DNA from: Thermococcus sp.
GTDB lineage: Archaea; Methanobacteriota_B; Thermococci; Thermococcales; Thermococcaceae
DNA: 35,464 nt
Reading direction: 5' to 3'
NCBI GenBank assembly: GCA_015523195.1
Contig: WAKU01000025.1
Span: forward strand, 1-35,464
Below, piece by piece: positions 15,606-24,028 of the stretch (its first letter is position 1; each line of letters starts with the position of its first letter). A program made the position numbers and the translations under genes. The notes below the pieces were generated by a model that saw only the letters and a program-made list of their open reading frames with translations, made no database searches and had not been told where the DNA came from.

Positions 15606-16299
15606 CGTTGAGCAGGACTGCCCACCCTTTGCATCGACCTTCAAAGGACTCCGCGAGGGCCTTCCCGAGGTTATGGACCTCCTCGAGGAGTACGGCATCA
15701 GGGGCACCTTCCTCTTCACGGGCCGGGCGGCCGAGGCCTTTCCCGAACTCGCGAGGAGGGCCGCGAAAAAACACGAGCTCGGCTGCCACGGCCTTGAGCA
15801 CGAGCGCTTTGACAGACTTACAGCCTCCGAGGCCGGGGGGCGCCTCCGCAAGGCCCTCTCCATACTGAGGCGCTTTGGAAGGGTAGTCTCCTTCAGGGCC
15901 CCCAACTTCCAGTTCCCTGACGGTTATTACCCCGTCCTTGAGAACCTCGGCATCCTCGTGGACTCGACCAAGGCCAGGCACAAGGGGTGGAGGGGGGGAG
16001 TCACTCCAATAGGCGGTCTGCTTGAGGTTCCGGCTTCGATGACGTCGATCGTTACCCGCCTCCCCTGGCGTATCCAGCTGAGGGTGCACGAAAAACTCGA
16101 GGAGCCCGCCGTTTACATCTTCCACCCTTGGGAGTTCGTTAGGATGCCGCGGAGCCTTAGGCCGGACTGCTGGTTCGGCACCGGAAAGCCCGCCCTCTCC
16201 AAGCTGAGGCACCTCATCGAGTACCACGTCGAGAAAGACGCCACATTCCTGACCCTCGCCGAGTACCTCGATGTCTACCAAAAGCTTAAACGTGGGTGA
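15583..16299 (+). CDS. Polysaccharide deacetylase (NodB-homology) family protein
   Basis: This 238-residue carbohydrate esterase of the CE4 type has TLSFDVEQD (catalytic Asp pair), CHGLEHERFD (the H-x3-H metal site, slightly shifted here) and FRAPNFQFPDG. A late FHPWEF supplies the distal histidine. There is no signal peptide, so the substrate is cytoplasmic or at the inner membrane face, unlike secreted bacterial CE4 enzymes. It overlaps the GT4 gene by 23 nt, with AGGTGG placed for ATG 15583; ATG 15586 is an alternative. Deacetylation of the sugar added by the GT4 enzyme is the obvious hypothesis. Confidence 0.87.
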   Translation: MMVTLSFDVEQDCPPFASTFKGLREGLPEVMDLLEEYGIRGTFLFTGRAAEAFPELARRAAKKHELGCHGLEHERFDRLTASEAGGRLRKALSILRRFGRVVSFRAPNFQFPDGYYPVLENLGILVDSTKARHKGWRGGVTPIGGLLEVPASMTSIVTRLPWRIQLRVHEKLEEPAVYIFHPWEFVRMPRSLRPDCWFGTGKPALSKLRHLIEYHVEKDATFLTLAEYLDVYQKLKRG

Positions 16300-16322
16300 T
16301 GTGAGGTCTAACCGGTGAGACC

Positions 16323-17372
16323 ATGAGGGAGGCCATGTACTGGGAGCCCTTGGGGGACGGGAGGGTTCGCTGTAAGCTCTGTCCCCTCAACTGCATCATC
16401 AACGAGGGTCAGAGGGGCTCCTGCAGGGTCAGGAAGAACATCGGCGGCAAGCTCTACACCCTCAACTACGGCAAAGTTTCGGCCATTGGAGCCGACCCGG
16501 TCGAGAAAAAGCCCCTATTCCACTTCTGGCCGGGTTCCTGCGCCCTCTCGATAAGCACAGTGGGCTGCAACATGCACTGCAAGCACTGCCAGAATTGGGA
16601 GATAAGCCAGTCGGATGAGAGCTTCCCCTACCTCCACGACATGACGCCGGAGATGGTTGTGGAGATCGCAAAGCGCTACTCCTGCGAGAGCATAGCCTAC
16701 ACCTACAACGAGCCGGTGATCTGGTACGAGTTCGTCCTCGACACTGCGAAGCTCGCTAAGAGGGAGGGGCTCTACAACCTTCTCATAACCAATGGCTACA
16801 TAAACGAAGAGCCCTTCCGGGAGCTCGCGCCCTACATCGACGCCATGAACATCGACATAAAGGCCTTTGATGATAAATTTTACATGAAGATAGCGAGCGT
16901 CCCGAGCGGGGAGCCGAGCAGGAGGACCGCGGTGATAGCGAAGAAGGACTACGGGATTCACGTCGAGCTGACCTACCTGATAATCCCGACCCTCAACGAT
17001 AGGGAAGAAGAAATCCGCGCCTTCGCCCGCTGGGCTCTGGAGAACCTCGGCGACGACACGCCGGTGCACTTCTCGCGCTTCTTCCCCCACTACAAGCTCA
17101 CCCACCTCCCGCCGACCCCGGTGGAAACGATAGACATGGCTTACAGGGCCGCGAGGGAAGAGGGTCTGAAGTTCGTCTACGTTGGGAACGTTCCAGGGCA
17201 TCCCGGCGAGAACACCTATTGCCCCAACTGCGGCAGGCCGGTGATAGTCAGGCAGGGATTCGAGGTACTTGAATATCACCTCACAGAGGACGGAAGGTGC
17301 GAGTACTGCGGTGAGAAGATCCCTATCGTCGGGACGTACAGGGGAAAGAGGTACCCCGGGATGTGGTGGTAG
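16323..17372 (+). CDS. amrS: AmmeMemoRadiSam-type radical SAM enzyme
   Basis: The 349-residue protein resembles pyruvate-formate-lyase activases. An N-terminal zinc-type segment (CKLCPLNC...GSCRVR) is followed by the radical SAM cluster motif CNMHCKHC, then NEPVIWYEF and INIDIKAF-like strands, and a C-terminal cysteine pair region (CPNCGRP, CEYCGE). Such enzymes co-occur with AMMECR1 and Memo homologues; neither is in this window. The biochemical reaction is not established to my knowledge. The ATG is preceded by CCGGTGA. It lies 23 nt after the deacetylase and directly before another hypothetical gene, so all four genes from GT4 onward may be one transcript. Confidence 0.9.
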   Translation: MREAMYWEPLGDGRVRCKLCPLNCIINEGQRGSCRVRKNIGGKLYTLNYGKVSAIGADPVEKKPLFHFWPGSCALSISTVGCNMHCKHCQNWEISQSDESFPYLHDMTPEMVVEIAKRYSCESIAYTYNEPVIWYEFVLDTAKLAKREGLYNLLITNGYINEEPFRELAPYIDAMNIDIKAFDDKFYMKIASVPSGEPSRRTAVIAKKDYGIHVELTYLIIPTLNDREEEIRAFARWALENLGDDTPVHFSRFFPHYKLTHLPPTPVETIDMAYRAAREEGLKFVYVGNVPGHPGENTYCPNCGRPVIVRQGFEVLEYHLTEDGRCEYCGEKIPIVGTYRGKRYPGMWW

Positions 17373-18143
17373 GTGAGGGCGATCTTCTACGTTGAGGTTC
17401 TCGGCAGAACCCGCTGGGACGTGAAGGAGGAAGTGGAGAGAATAGTAAGCTACCTCAAGTGGAGGAACCTGAGGCCGAGGGAGGTTGGGGAGACCATCGA
17501 GGACGAGTCAATGGCGCCGGCAAAGTTCTCCGCGTACGTAGAAGCCGAACTCAGCGGCAGCCTCGGGGATCTCCTGAGCGCTGCGGTTGACCTCTCGCCC
17601 ACGATGGTTGAGGTTCTCTCACCGTCCAAGCTTGAGATCCCGGCGGGAGAGCTCTCGGGGATCCTTAGGGGAGTGGCTGATAGGGTAAGGGGGCTTATGA
17701 TGGAGCTCGGCTTCTCTCCCCTGATCCGGGACATACCAGACCTGCCAACGCCGGCAGTGGGCTTTGATGAGGACGAGCTCTGGGATCTCGTATACCAGGA
17801 CAGGAAGCTGCTCGTCAGGATGGGCTTGGATGTACCTGGGCCAGGGGAGGTGGAGCGGGCCCTCGTGAAGCTGCTCGCTATAGACGGCTGCGGTGTAAAC
17901 TCCATAAGCCGGAGCGAGGGGGCTCTGACGCTGGAAGTCATCGGTTCCTTCGAGTCCGTGCTCGGCTTTATCTCCAAGTATCCTCCAGCGGAGTTCGAGG
18001 TGCTTGAGCCGGCGGTTGTTGAGCTTACAGCCTACGAGCTCCAGAACGCGATGAGCGATCTGGGCGGCTTCCTCAGGGGGGTCAGGCAGAGGGACATCTT
18101 GGGTGAGGCCTATGAGAGCGACGCTTTCTCCTTTAAGCTCTGA
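17373..18143 (+). CDS. Conserved hypothetical protein, 256 aa
   Basis: I do not recognise this family. The GTG start follows the radical SAM stop codon with no gap, so the pair is coupled. The protein is soluble and acidic, with what look like two or three related alpha/beta segments: strand starts such as AIFYVEVLG, LTLEVIGSF and AVVELTAYEL, separated by helices. The repeated 'VEVLSPSKLEI' and 'EFEVLEPAVVEL' patches hint at an internal duplication. No catalytic motif is visible. It may be a partner of the radical SAM enzyme, judged by position only. Confidence 0.75.
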   Translation: MRAIFYVEVLGRTRWDVKEEVERIVSYLKWRNLRPREVGETIEDESMAPAKFSAYVEAELSGSLGDLLSAAVDLSPTMVEVLSPSKLEIPAGELSGILRGVADRVRGLMMELGFSPLIRDIPDLPTPAVGFDEDELWDLVYQDRKLLVRMGLDVPGPGEVERALVKLLAIDGCGVNSISRSEGALTLEVIGSFESVLGFISKYPPAEFEVLEPAVVELTAYELQNAMSDLGGFLRGVRQRDILGEAYESDAFSFKL

Positions 18144-18148
18144 ACGTC

Positions 18149-18206
18149 GAAAAGTATATAGAGGTGGAGGCGGAAGGGAGAGTAGTAAGCAACGGAGGGT
18201 ATACTC
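18149..18206 (+). promoter_or_regulatory. Strong S-layer gene promoter, short leader and ribosome binding site
   Basis: GAAAAGTATATA (18149-18160) is a near-ideal archaeal BRE plus TATA box, just after the preceding stop codon. Transcription should start about 25 nt later, near 18185. GGAGGG at 18194-18199 sits 7 nt from the ATG. This layout suits a very highly expressed surface protein. Confidence 0.75.
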
Positions 18207-20081
18207 ATGAGAATTGGGGGAGTAATCAAGCTTTCGGCTCTGATCTTTGGGTTCCTCGTGCTTACGTCCATAGGGGCCTCGGCAGTGCCTTCCTACATAG
18301 TCCCAAGCGGCCTCCACGACATAAGCGAAGTTCCAAGGAGCTTTTTCGTCTCTCCGGACGGCAGCCCAAACGTTAAAATAGTCGTTGGCAGCTTTTCAAG
18401 CGCGAACGATGTTGCCAGCGCGGCAGATATAGCCGCTGCCCTCGGCAGCATCCTCTACCGGGAGGAAGAGGCTAAAGACATATCCGTTAGGCTGAGGAAA
18501 GCCGGGGACACAAGCGTTGTCTTCAGGCAGGTCATCTACCGCTACGACTACGACACCATGACCTCCGACCACAACCTCCCGTACAACGGCGGTCTCGTTG
18601 GCTGGGCCCGCTCCTACGATGAGCTCCCGGCCAACTACTGGTACAACGGCGTCAAATACACGGGCAACTACAGCACCTGGGCCAAATCCTTCCACGTCTC
18701 GCTCAGGGTCAAGAACGGGGACTCCGTGAACGGGAACTCCCTCTACGGATGGGACATAGAGGTCAAGGGGCTGTCCCTTCTCCCGCGCGACCCGGCAAAC
18801 TGGAACGGAACGGCACCCCCTAAGAAGGCCGACATCGGCATACCCCCAAGGGGGATTGAGGTGTCCGTTGATTACAGGCTCTACAACTACACCGTCACCT
18901 ACGAAAAGACCGTGAGAGAGGCCTACTCTGAGTGGGGTGTTCCTGCTGAGAGGGAAGTTGTCAACGAGACGAGGATAGGGAACCTCGTTGACGTTCTCGT
19001 CGACACCGGCGGCAACTCCAGCATAAACTCCGTTGTGAGCCCCGGCGTCCAGGCGGGGGACGAGTTCACCCTCCTTAGAACGAAGTACCACGTCTTCTCA
19101 GTCGGCGTCAACAACTTCACCGCCGGCGAAGTCCTCGGAACGGGCTGGTTCGCCCAGAACGAGACCAAACTCCTCGGGGACAGGTGGAAGATAACCCTCA
19201 TAGGTGCGGACCCCCTGGAGCAGAAGGCCATAGTCACGGTCGTCGACTCCAAGACAGGTGAGCTCTACGGGCCCGCGGTTTTGGAGCTCGGCCAGCCCGA
19301 GGACGTGGTCGTTAACGGAGATACCGTCGTGCTCCAGCTCAAACTCGACGCCATATCCGAGAACCTGATACTCGGCAAGATAGCCCAGATAAGCGGCTAC
19401 TCCAACATAAGAACCTACGCCAGCGGTGGGGAGGTGAGCTACGGCAACCAGGAGTGGTACATAACCGTTGACTCGGATGGGCAGTACATAAAGTCCATCG
19501 GCCTAACCAACGCCAACGAACTCGTGGGCAACCCCCTGGGGATACTCGGGGTCTACACCTTCAACTACTCCTTCGAGATGCGCTCCCTAAACGAGAGGGA
19601 CGTTGACTACGACATAAACCAGGACGGGAACGTAACTGACACGAGCTTCGTCGTTGCAAACGCCTCCATCACCATAACCGAGAACGCCCCGGTGATCCAC
19701 GAGGTGAGCGTCCCCGTGGGCGGGACCGTACCGGGAACGGACTACGTGATCGAGGGCGTTGAAGGGGTTAAGAGGATAATAATCCACACCCCAACCGAAC
19801 CCATAGCCATACTCGACAGGGAGGTCAACCTTGAGAACCCGACCTCCAACTACATCCTCGTGGGCTCCAGCGAGGACAACATCCTGACGGCCATGATCTT
19901 CGGCCACTATCACCTACCAGCCGACTTCAGGGTCTGGTTCGGCAACTATCCCGTCCTCGGCTACATACCGAAGTGCAGCCTGCTGAAGGGCAGGGGGGTC
20001 ATAGTAGTTGCCGGTTCGAGCCCAGAGGTGACGAGGAAGGCCGCAGTGATCCTGATGCGGTACATAGCCGGCCTCTCCTGA
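18207..20081 (+). CDS. slp: S-layer protein
   Basis: The main cell-surface lattice protein of Thermococcales, 624 residues. A signal peptide (KLSALIFGFLVLTSIGASA) is followed by the conserved N-terminal region with NVKIVVGSFSSANDVASAADIAA, known from archaeal S-layer N domains. Many NxS/T sequons (for example NYST, NGTA, NETR, NFTA) suggest heavy N-glycosylation. The C-terminus (GVIVVAGSSPEVTRKAAVILM) matches the S-layer C domain pattern. No C-terminal membrane helix is visible, so anchoring probably depends on another protein. The promoter is strong, and a small membrane-anchored protein follows 22 nt later. Confidence 0.92.
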   Translation: MRIGGVIKLSALIFGFLVLTSIGASAVPSYIVPSGLHDISEVPRSFFVSPDGSPNVKIVVGSFSSANDVASAADIAAALGSILYREEEAKDISVRLRKAGDTSVVFRQVIYRYDYDTMTSDHNLPYNGGLVGWARSYDELPANYWYNGVKYTGNYSTWAKSFHVSLRVKNGDSVNGNSLYGWDIEVKGLSLLPRDPANWNGTAPPKKADIGIPPRGIEVSVDYRLYNYTVTYEKTVREAYSEWGVPAEREVVNETRIGNLVDVLVDTGGNSSINSVVSPGVQAGDEFTLLRTKYHVFSVGVNNFTAGEVLGTGWFAQNETKLLGDRWKITLIGADPLEQKAIVTVVDSKTGELYGPAVLELGQPEDVVVNGDTVVLQLKLDAISENLILGKIAQISGYSNIRTYASGGEVSYGNQEWYITVDSDGQYIKSIGLTNANELVGNPLGILGVYTFNYSFEMRSLNERDVDYDINQDGNVTDTSFVVANASITITENAPVIHEVSVPVGGTVPGTDYVIEGVEGVKRIIIHTPTEPIAILDREVNLENPTSNYILVGSSEDNILTAMIFGHYHLPADFRVWFGNYPVLGYIPKCSLLKGRGVIVVAGSSPEVTRKAAVILMRYIAGLS

Positions 20082-20092
20082 TTTCATTTTTG
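20082..20092 (+). terminator. T-rich run after the S-layer gene
   Basis: TTTCATTTTTG follows the stop codon. It may end most S-layer transcripts while allowing some read-through to the next gene, whose ribosome binding site begins at once. Confidence 0.35.
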
Positions 20093-20103
20093 GTGGGGTG
20101 CGG

Positions 20104-20742
20104 ATGAGGCGAAAGCTCCTGGCCCTCCTCTTTGTTCTTCTCCTCATCCCGCCTTACGTTTTGTACTCATGGTACTCCTCATACACGGCCCTTTTCACAA
20201 AAAAACCCGTTTCTGAGGTCTTCGTTAAGGGGCCCTCTGGGACGGTGGTGGTGGAGGGCTATAGAGACGATCCCCTGAGGGAGCTCAACCTGACGGTCTA
20301 CCATGTCTACGACAGGGTCATCATAGTCCCAGGTAGCGACGCGGTGAAATCCTATTGCGACAGGACCGGAAAGTGCCAGTACCTCCTGATGGCGGTCTCC
20401 GAGGTTTCCTGCACCTTGGGAAAGATTCTTGGTGCCCATTACTACGAGATCTCCAGGGAAGCCGGCAGCAACTCCTCCCGGGCTAAGATGATCGCCTTCG
20501 AAAGGGTCTCAAAGAGCGTTTCAACCCTCTGGCTCTCCCTGGGCTTTAAGCTCTCGCTCGGGAGGGGAAGCGCTGGGAACGGAAGGGTTCTGGTTGTCAT
20601 ATTCAGAGGGCCCTTGGACGGGGCTGAGGAAAACAGGATATACTCACCGAGGATGGGGGTTCTCGTCTTTGAGGGCAGGAGTTACAGGGATCTATACAAC
20701 GAGGCCCTGATCTTCGGGGCCCTGACTGGAATAAAATGTTGA
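20104..20742 (+). CDS. Membrane-anchored extracellular protein next to the S-layer gene
   Basis: The 212-residue product has one N-terminal hydrophobic helix (LLALLFVLLLIPPYVLYSWY) after MRRK, giving an inside-to-outside anchor and an exposed C-terminal part. That part has four cysteines (YCDRTGKC, SCTLGK, final C) that could form disulfides, and sequons such as NLT. Its end (GVLVFEGRSYRDLYNEALIFG) has the same strand-helix pattern as the S-layer protein's own C-terminus (VIVVAGSSPEVTRKAAVILM). ATG 20104 follows GGTGGGG; the track's GTG 20098 overlaps that site. I do not know the family. A role as S-layer anchor or assembly factor is inference from position. Confidence 0.75.
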   Translation: MRRKLLALLFVLLLIPPYVLYSWYSSYTALFTKKPVSEVFVKGPSGTVVVEGYRDDPLRELNLTVYHVYDRVIIVPGSDAVKSYCDRTGKCQYLLMAVSEVSCTLGKILGAHYYEISREAGSNSSRAKMIAFERVSKSVSTLWLSLGFKLSLGRGSAGNGRVLVVIFRGPLDGAEENRIYSPRMGVLVFEGRSYRDLYNEALIFGALTGIKC

Positions 20743-20747
20743 GGGGG

Positions 20748-21323
20748 TTACCACTCCTCCTCTTCCTCTATGAGGCTGTATTTCTCCAGCTCCCGAATTA
20801 GCTTCTTGACGGCGTCCCATGCATCGCTTTCACTCTTTGCACCGGAGCAGACGATCTTTCCGGAGGAGAAGAGGAGTATGACGGCCTTGGGCTGCTTCAC
20901 GCGGTAGATGACACCGGGGAACTGCTCGGGCTCGTACTCGCAGTTCGGCAGGCTCAGGGCGACCGCATCGAGGTTGAACTCCATCCCTATGTCGCCGCTG
21001 AAGACCATGTTCTGGATGTCTATCTTGGGCGGTTTGGTGAACTTCGTCCCGACCTTCCTCTTGAGCATCTCGGTGAGCTTGCTAACTGCGTTCTCGATGT
21101 CCTCAACGCTCTTGGCTCCCGTGACGACGAGCTTTCCGGAGCTGAATATAAGCAGGGCCACCTTCGGTTTCTCAAAGCGGCATATGATCCCCGGGAACTC
21201 CTCGGGGTTGTACTTGGAGTTTGGACATATCTCTATTACCTTCTCAAGGTTCAGCTGCGCAAAGAGATCCACAGAAGCAACTATGTTTTCTATTCTGAGC
21301 TTAACGTTGCTCATGTTGACCAA
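20748..21323 (-). CDS. tbp: TATA-box-binding protein
   Basis: The general transcription factor that binds TATA boxes together with TFB. At 191 residues it consists of two imperfect repeats: [11 protein letters not shown]...[13 protein letters not shown]...[12 protein letters not shown], then [12 protein letters not shown]...[13 protein letters not shown]...[12 protein letters not shown]. It ends in the acidic tail EEEEEW seen in Pyrococcus TBP. The start is TTG at 21323, after a GGAGGTG site; this matches the known MV-x-MS N-terminus better than the internal ATG at 21314. It converges with the S-layer companion gene across 5 nt. The TATA-like CCTTTATAAA upstream could be autoregulated. Confidence 0.97.
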   Translation of the reverse strand: MVNMSNVKLRIENIVASVDLFAQLNLEKVIEICPNSKYNPEEFPGIICRFEKPKVALLIFSSGKLVVTGAKSVEDIENAVSKLTEMLKRKVGTKFTKPPKIDIQNMVFSGDIGMEFNLDAVALSLPNCEYEPEQFPGVIYRVKQPKAVILLFSSGKIVCSGAKSESDAWDAVKKLIRELEKYSLIEEEEEW

Positions 21324-21353
21324 GGCTTACACCTCCGGCGGTGGGTTTAAAAA

Positions 21354-21364
21354 CCCTTTATAAA
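21354..21364 (-). promoter_or_regulatory. TATA box of the TBP gene
   Basis: On the minus strand TTTATAAAGGG lies about 35 nt before the TTG start. It leaves a leader of roughly a dozen bases holding the GGAGGTG site. A second AT-rich patch (TTTTTAAACC) is nearer the gene and is less well placed. Confidence 0.5.
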
Positions 21365-21451
21365 TGGGTTACACCACTTTTTAAGCTTTTAGGTCAAAAT
21401 CCCCGTTCCCCTTCGAGCTGCTTCCCGTCACTAAAGGAAAAGGATAAAGGA

Positions 21452-22300
21452 TCAGTGGCTCTCCTGCTTCGAGGGGTAGGGCATGAACTCGACGGTTCCC
21501 CTCTGCTTTATCGGCTGCTTGTAGAGATCCATGAGGGCGTAGACCTCCTTCGGGATGTCCGTGCTGACGTGGAGTCCGAGCTCCTTCGCGTGCTCGTATG
21601 TTATCGGGTAGTCGTGAGTCCACCTGCCCTCGGTCAGTATCTCCGAGAGCTCCTTGGCCTTCTCCTCGCTGTACCTGCCCTTGAGGAGGTTGTAAAGGAG
21701 CTCCTGCACCTGTTTTATTGCCTTTTCCGCGACGTCCGCAAGGATAAGGGTCTGATCGTCCACCTTCTCCGGGCCCTTCTTCTCCACTGCCTTCACAATG
21801 CTCGGGGCGGGGTACTGGCCGAGCTGGGGGTCAACGGGGCCGAGTACCGCATGGGGATCCATGATTATCTTGTCCGCGGCGAGCGCTATTAAGGTGCCGC
21901 CGCTCATGGCGTAGTGCGGCACTATGACCCTCGTCTCCGCGGGGTGATCCCTTAAGGCTTTGGCTATCTGGGTCGCGGCGAGCACGAGCCCTCCTGGTGT
22001 GTGGATTATCAGGTCAATGGGCTTATCCTTCGGGGCGCTCCTGATGGCCCTCAGAACCTCCTCGCTGTCTTCGATGCTTATGAACTTGTAGACGGGTATT
22101 CCGAAGAGACCTATGCTCTCCTGTCTGTGTATCATGGTTATTACCGTTGAGTTCCTCTTCCTTGAGAGGGCCTCCATGATCTTGGCCCTCGCGATCTGAA
22201 GCTGTCTGTACTGCATCTGCGGCCAAAGAGGCAGGAACAGCAGGTAGAGGAAGAACAGCCACCAGATCAGCGACCCCATCGAAACTCCCGCCGGGTTCAT
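21452..22300 (-). CDS. Membrane-bound serine protease of the SDH/ClpP class
   Basis: The 282-residue protein starts with one hydrophobic helix (SLIWWLFFLYLLFLPLWP) and continues with a ClpP/crotonase-like protease domain. LIIHTPGGLVLAATQIAKAL forms the oxyanion strand-loop, and HYAMSGGTLIALAAD holds the catalytic serine. This is the PF01972 family, related to SppA, likely cleaving membrane or exported peptides. The ATG has the strong site GGAGGTGGTG. It is divergent from the DUF356-like gene. The nearby TATA-like element CTTTAAAAGG (22371-22380) could serve either direction. Confidence 0.88.
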   Translation of the reverse strand: MNPAGVSMGSLIWWLFFLYLLFLPLWPQMQYRQLQIARAKIMEALSRKRNSTVITMIHRQESIGLFGIPVYKFISIEDSEEVLRAIRSAPKDKPIDLIIHTPGGLVLAATQIAKALRDHPAETRVIVPHYAMSGGTLIALAADKIIMDPHAVLGPVDPQLGQYPAPSIVKAVEKKGPEKVDDQTLILADVAEKAIKQVQELLYNLLKGRYSEEKAKELSEILTEGRWTHDYPITYEHAKELGLHVSTDIPKEVYALMDLYKQPIKQRGTVEFMPYPSKQESH

Positions 22301-22408
22301 GACACCACCTCCAGTTCTTATCCCGGCCTCCTCCCCTTTCCCAGGGGGATAAAGCCCTTAGCCTCCCAACCTTTAAAAGGCCTTCCCTCAACTTCCGCCG
22401 GTGGGAGG

Positions 22409-22828
22409 ATGAGAAACACGATAGTGCTCGTGAGGGCCGACAGCTTTCACAAGGCGAGTACAGCCCTATCAGACCTCGTGAGGTACGGCGGGATGGAGAT
22501 CAGGGGTGACCCGAGGATAATACCACCCTCCCTGTCTGAGTGGGCCTTTGAGAGTATAAGCGGTGAGAGGCCGAAGAAGAAGTTCAGGGCCCACGTGGTG
22601 GCGCAGGTAGACCTTCCACCTAAGAAGGCTATAGGGAGGCTGATGGACATTCATCCCCCTGCTCACGTCCTCGTAATCCCGCCTGGCACCGAGGCCTGGG
22701 AGGAGCTGCTGCGCCGGTGGAGGACGTTCGAGAAGCTCCGCGGCTTTCACCCGCCAAAGAGAACGAAGGTAGGGGAGCTGGGTAAAAAGCGCGAGAGGGG
22801 AAGAAGAGAGGGCTCAGAGAAGTTTTAA
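22409..22828 (+). CDS. Conserved archaeal protein, DUF356-like
   Basis: This is a 139-residue soluble protein. The N-terminus (NTIVLVRADSFHKASTALSDLVRYGG) and the PAHVLVIPPGTEAWEELLRRW segment match my memory of the DUF356 family of euryarchaea, whose function is unknown. The C-terminal 30 residues are very basic (KRTKVGELGKKRERGRREG), which suggests nucleic-acid contact. The start is ATG after GTGGGAGG. It stands alone on its strand, with a pyrimidine-rich tail (CTCTCTTTTCTGG) after the stop. Confidence 0.7.
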   Translation: MRNTIVLVRADSFHKASTALSDLVRYGGMEIRGDPRIIPPSLSEWAFESISGERPKKKFRAHVVAQVDLPPKKAIGRLMDIHPPAHVLVIPPGTEAWEELLRRWRTFEKLRGFHPPKRTKVGELGKKRERGRREGSEKF

Positions 22829-22902
22829 GCTCTCTTTTCTGGCTGCATTTTTCAAGTTCCCTTCAAGGCTGCGACTCTTTCAATTTCATTCAGTCTAAAC
22901 CC

Positions 22903-23442
22903 TCACTTTTTCCGCTTCTTGATCCTGATGTTGGCTATCTCCCCCAAGGTCGGCTCGTAGTCCCTCGGGATGGTCTTCCTGCCCTCCAACGGCTCCTCCC
23001 CACCGCTTTCTATCAGCTTTATCCCGAAGTACCTCTCGAGCTTCTTAGCCTCCTTTATGGTGGGCTCGCGGTAGCCGTGGGATATGGAGCGTAGGTCGTT
23101 GACCGACAGCCCGACCTCGTGCGAGAGCTCCTCGTAACTCTTCCCGCTTCTCTGTATGGCCCTGTAAACCCTCTCGGCGTAGTCCTCGACGATCTCCTCT
23201 GTATAAAGCGGCCTTTCGCGCCTTGGTTTAGGCTCCCGCTTTGGCCTCGGGCTCGGCCTTGGAATCCTCCTCGGTTCCCTGCCGGTCGGCATTATGCTGA
23301 AGGTTCCCGGTTTCTTCTTCCCGTATTTCTCATAACAGCGATCGCAGACGAGAAGTTCCGTCCCCTCGATCCTTATCCTGTGTCCCGGGCCCTTTATCGG
23401 CGCCCCGCATATCTCGCAGTACCTGGGCTTCTTCTTCCCCAT
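22903..23442 (-). CDS. Archaeal multiprotein bridging factor 1 (aMBF1)
   Basis: This 179-residue protein has an N-terminal zinc ribbon (CEICGAPI...CDRCYEKYG), a basic proline-rich linker (RRIPRPSPRPKREPKPRRERP) and a C-terminal Cro-type helix-turn-helix (SGKSYEELSHEVGLSVNDLRSISHGYREPTIKEAKKLE). That order is specific to archaeal MBF1, which binds the small ribosomal subunit and is linked to transcription and translation. ATG 23442 is preferred over the track's GTG 23454, since GTGGTGG then serves as the ribosome site. It is divergent from the GNAT gene across 68 nt. Confidence 0.93.
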   Translation of the reverse strand: MGKKKPRYCEICGAPIKGPGHRIRIEGTELLVCDRCYEKYGKKKPGTFSIMPTGREPRRIPRPSPRPKREPKPRRERPLYTEEIVEDYAERVYRAIQRSGKSYEELSHEVGLSVNDLRSISHGYREPTIKEAKKLERYFGIKLIESGGEEPLEGRKTIPRDYEPTLGEIANIRIKKRKK

Positions 23443-23510
23443 TTCCACCACCACTCGGCTGATTATCTTAAGGGCGAGGCTTTTTAAACTCCACGATCAG
23501 TCCCATACCG

Positions 23511-24014
23511 ATGAGCGGGGTCAGGATCGAGAGGCTTGAGAGCCTCGACCAGGAAACTCTTGAGAAGCTGGTGGAGATCTACATGCGCGGTTACGAGGGT
23601 ATGCGCGAGTACGGCGGCGAGGGGGAGGGCTACGCGAAGCGCTATCTCAGGTGGTGCTGGAGCAAAGCCAAAGACGGCTTCTTCGTGGCAAAGGTCGGGG
23701 ACGAGATAGTCGGCTTCATAGTCTGCGACCGGGACTGGTACAGCAGGTACGAGGGCAGGACCGTCGGGGCCATCCACGAGTTCGTCGTTGACAAGAAGTT
23801 CCAGGGGCACGGAATTGGGCACATGCTCATGGGAAAGTGCCTCGAATACTTGGGAAAATACAACGACAGGATAGAGCTCTGGGTCGGGGAGAAGAACTAC
23901 AACGCCATGAGGTTCTACGAGGAGTATCTCTTCAGGCGGGCGAACAGGAGCGGCATCTGGGTGAGGATGGTGAGGGACCTACGAAAAGATGATAAGGGTA
24001 GCCAGCAACTTTAG
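23511..24014 (+). CDS. GNAT-family N-acetyltransferase
   Basis: The 167-residue enzyme transfers acetyl from acetyl-CoA to an unknown amine. The core motif A reads HEFVVDKKFQGHGIGHMLM, followed by RIELWVGEKNYNAMRFYEEYLF, typical of GNAT motif B. It differs from the RimI type and does not reveal the substrate. No ribosome binding site precedes the ATG. GGCTTTTTAAACTCC at about 23478-23492 is placed to start transcription within a few bases of the ATG, so the mRNA is probably leaderless. A small orphan gene follows 14 nt after the stop. Confidence 0.88.
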   Translation: MSGVRIERLESLDQETLEKLVEIYMRGYEGMREYGGEGEGYAKRYLRWCWSKAKDGFFVAKVGDEIVGFIVCDRDWYSRYEGRTVGAIHEFVVDKKFQGHGIGHMLMGKCLEYLGKYNDRIELWVGEKNYNAMRFYEEYLFRRANRSGIWVRMVRDLRKDDKGSQQL

Positions 24015-24028
24015 TTGGGTGCAGGAAA

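Noticed and set aside
15580-16281. Minus-strand ORF of 233 aa opposite the polysaccharide deacetylase
   Set aside because: The plus-strand frame has clear NodB-type motifs and operon context; the minus frame is a shadow.
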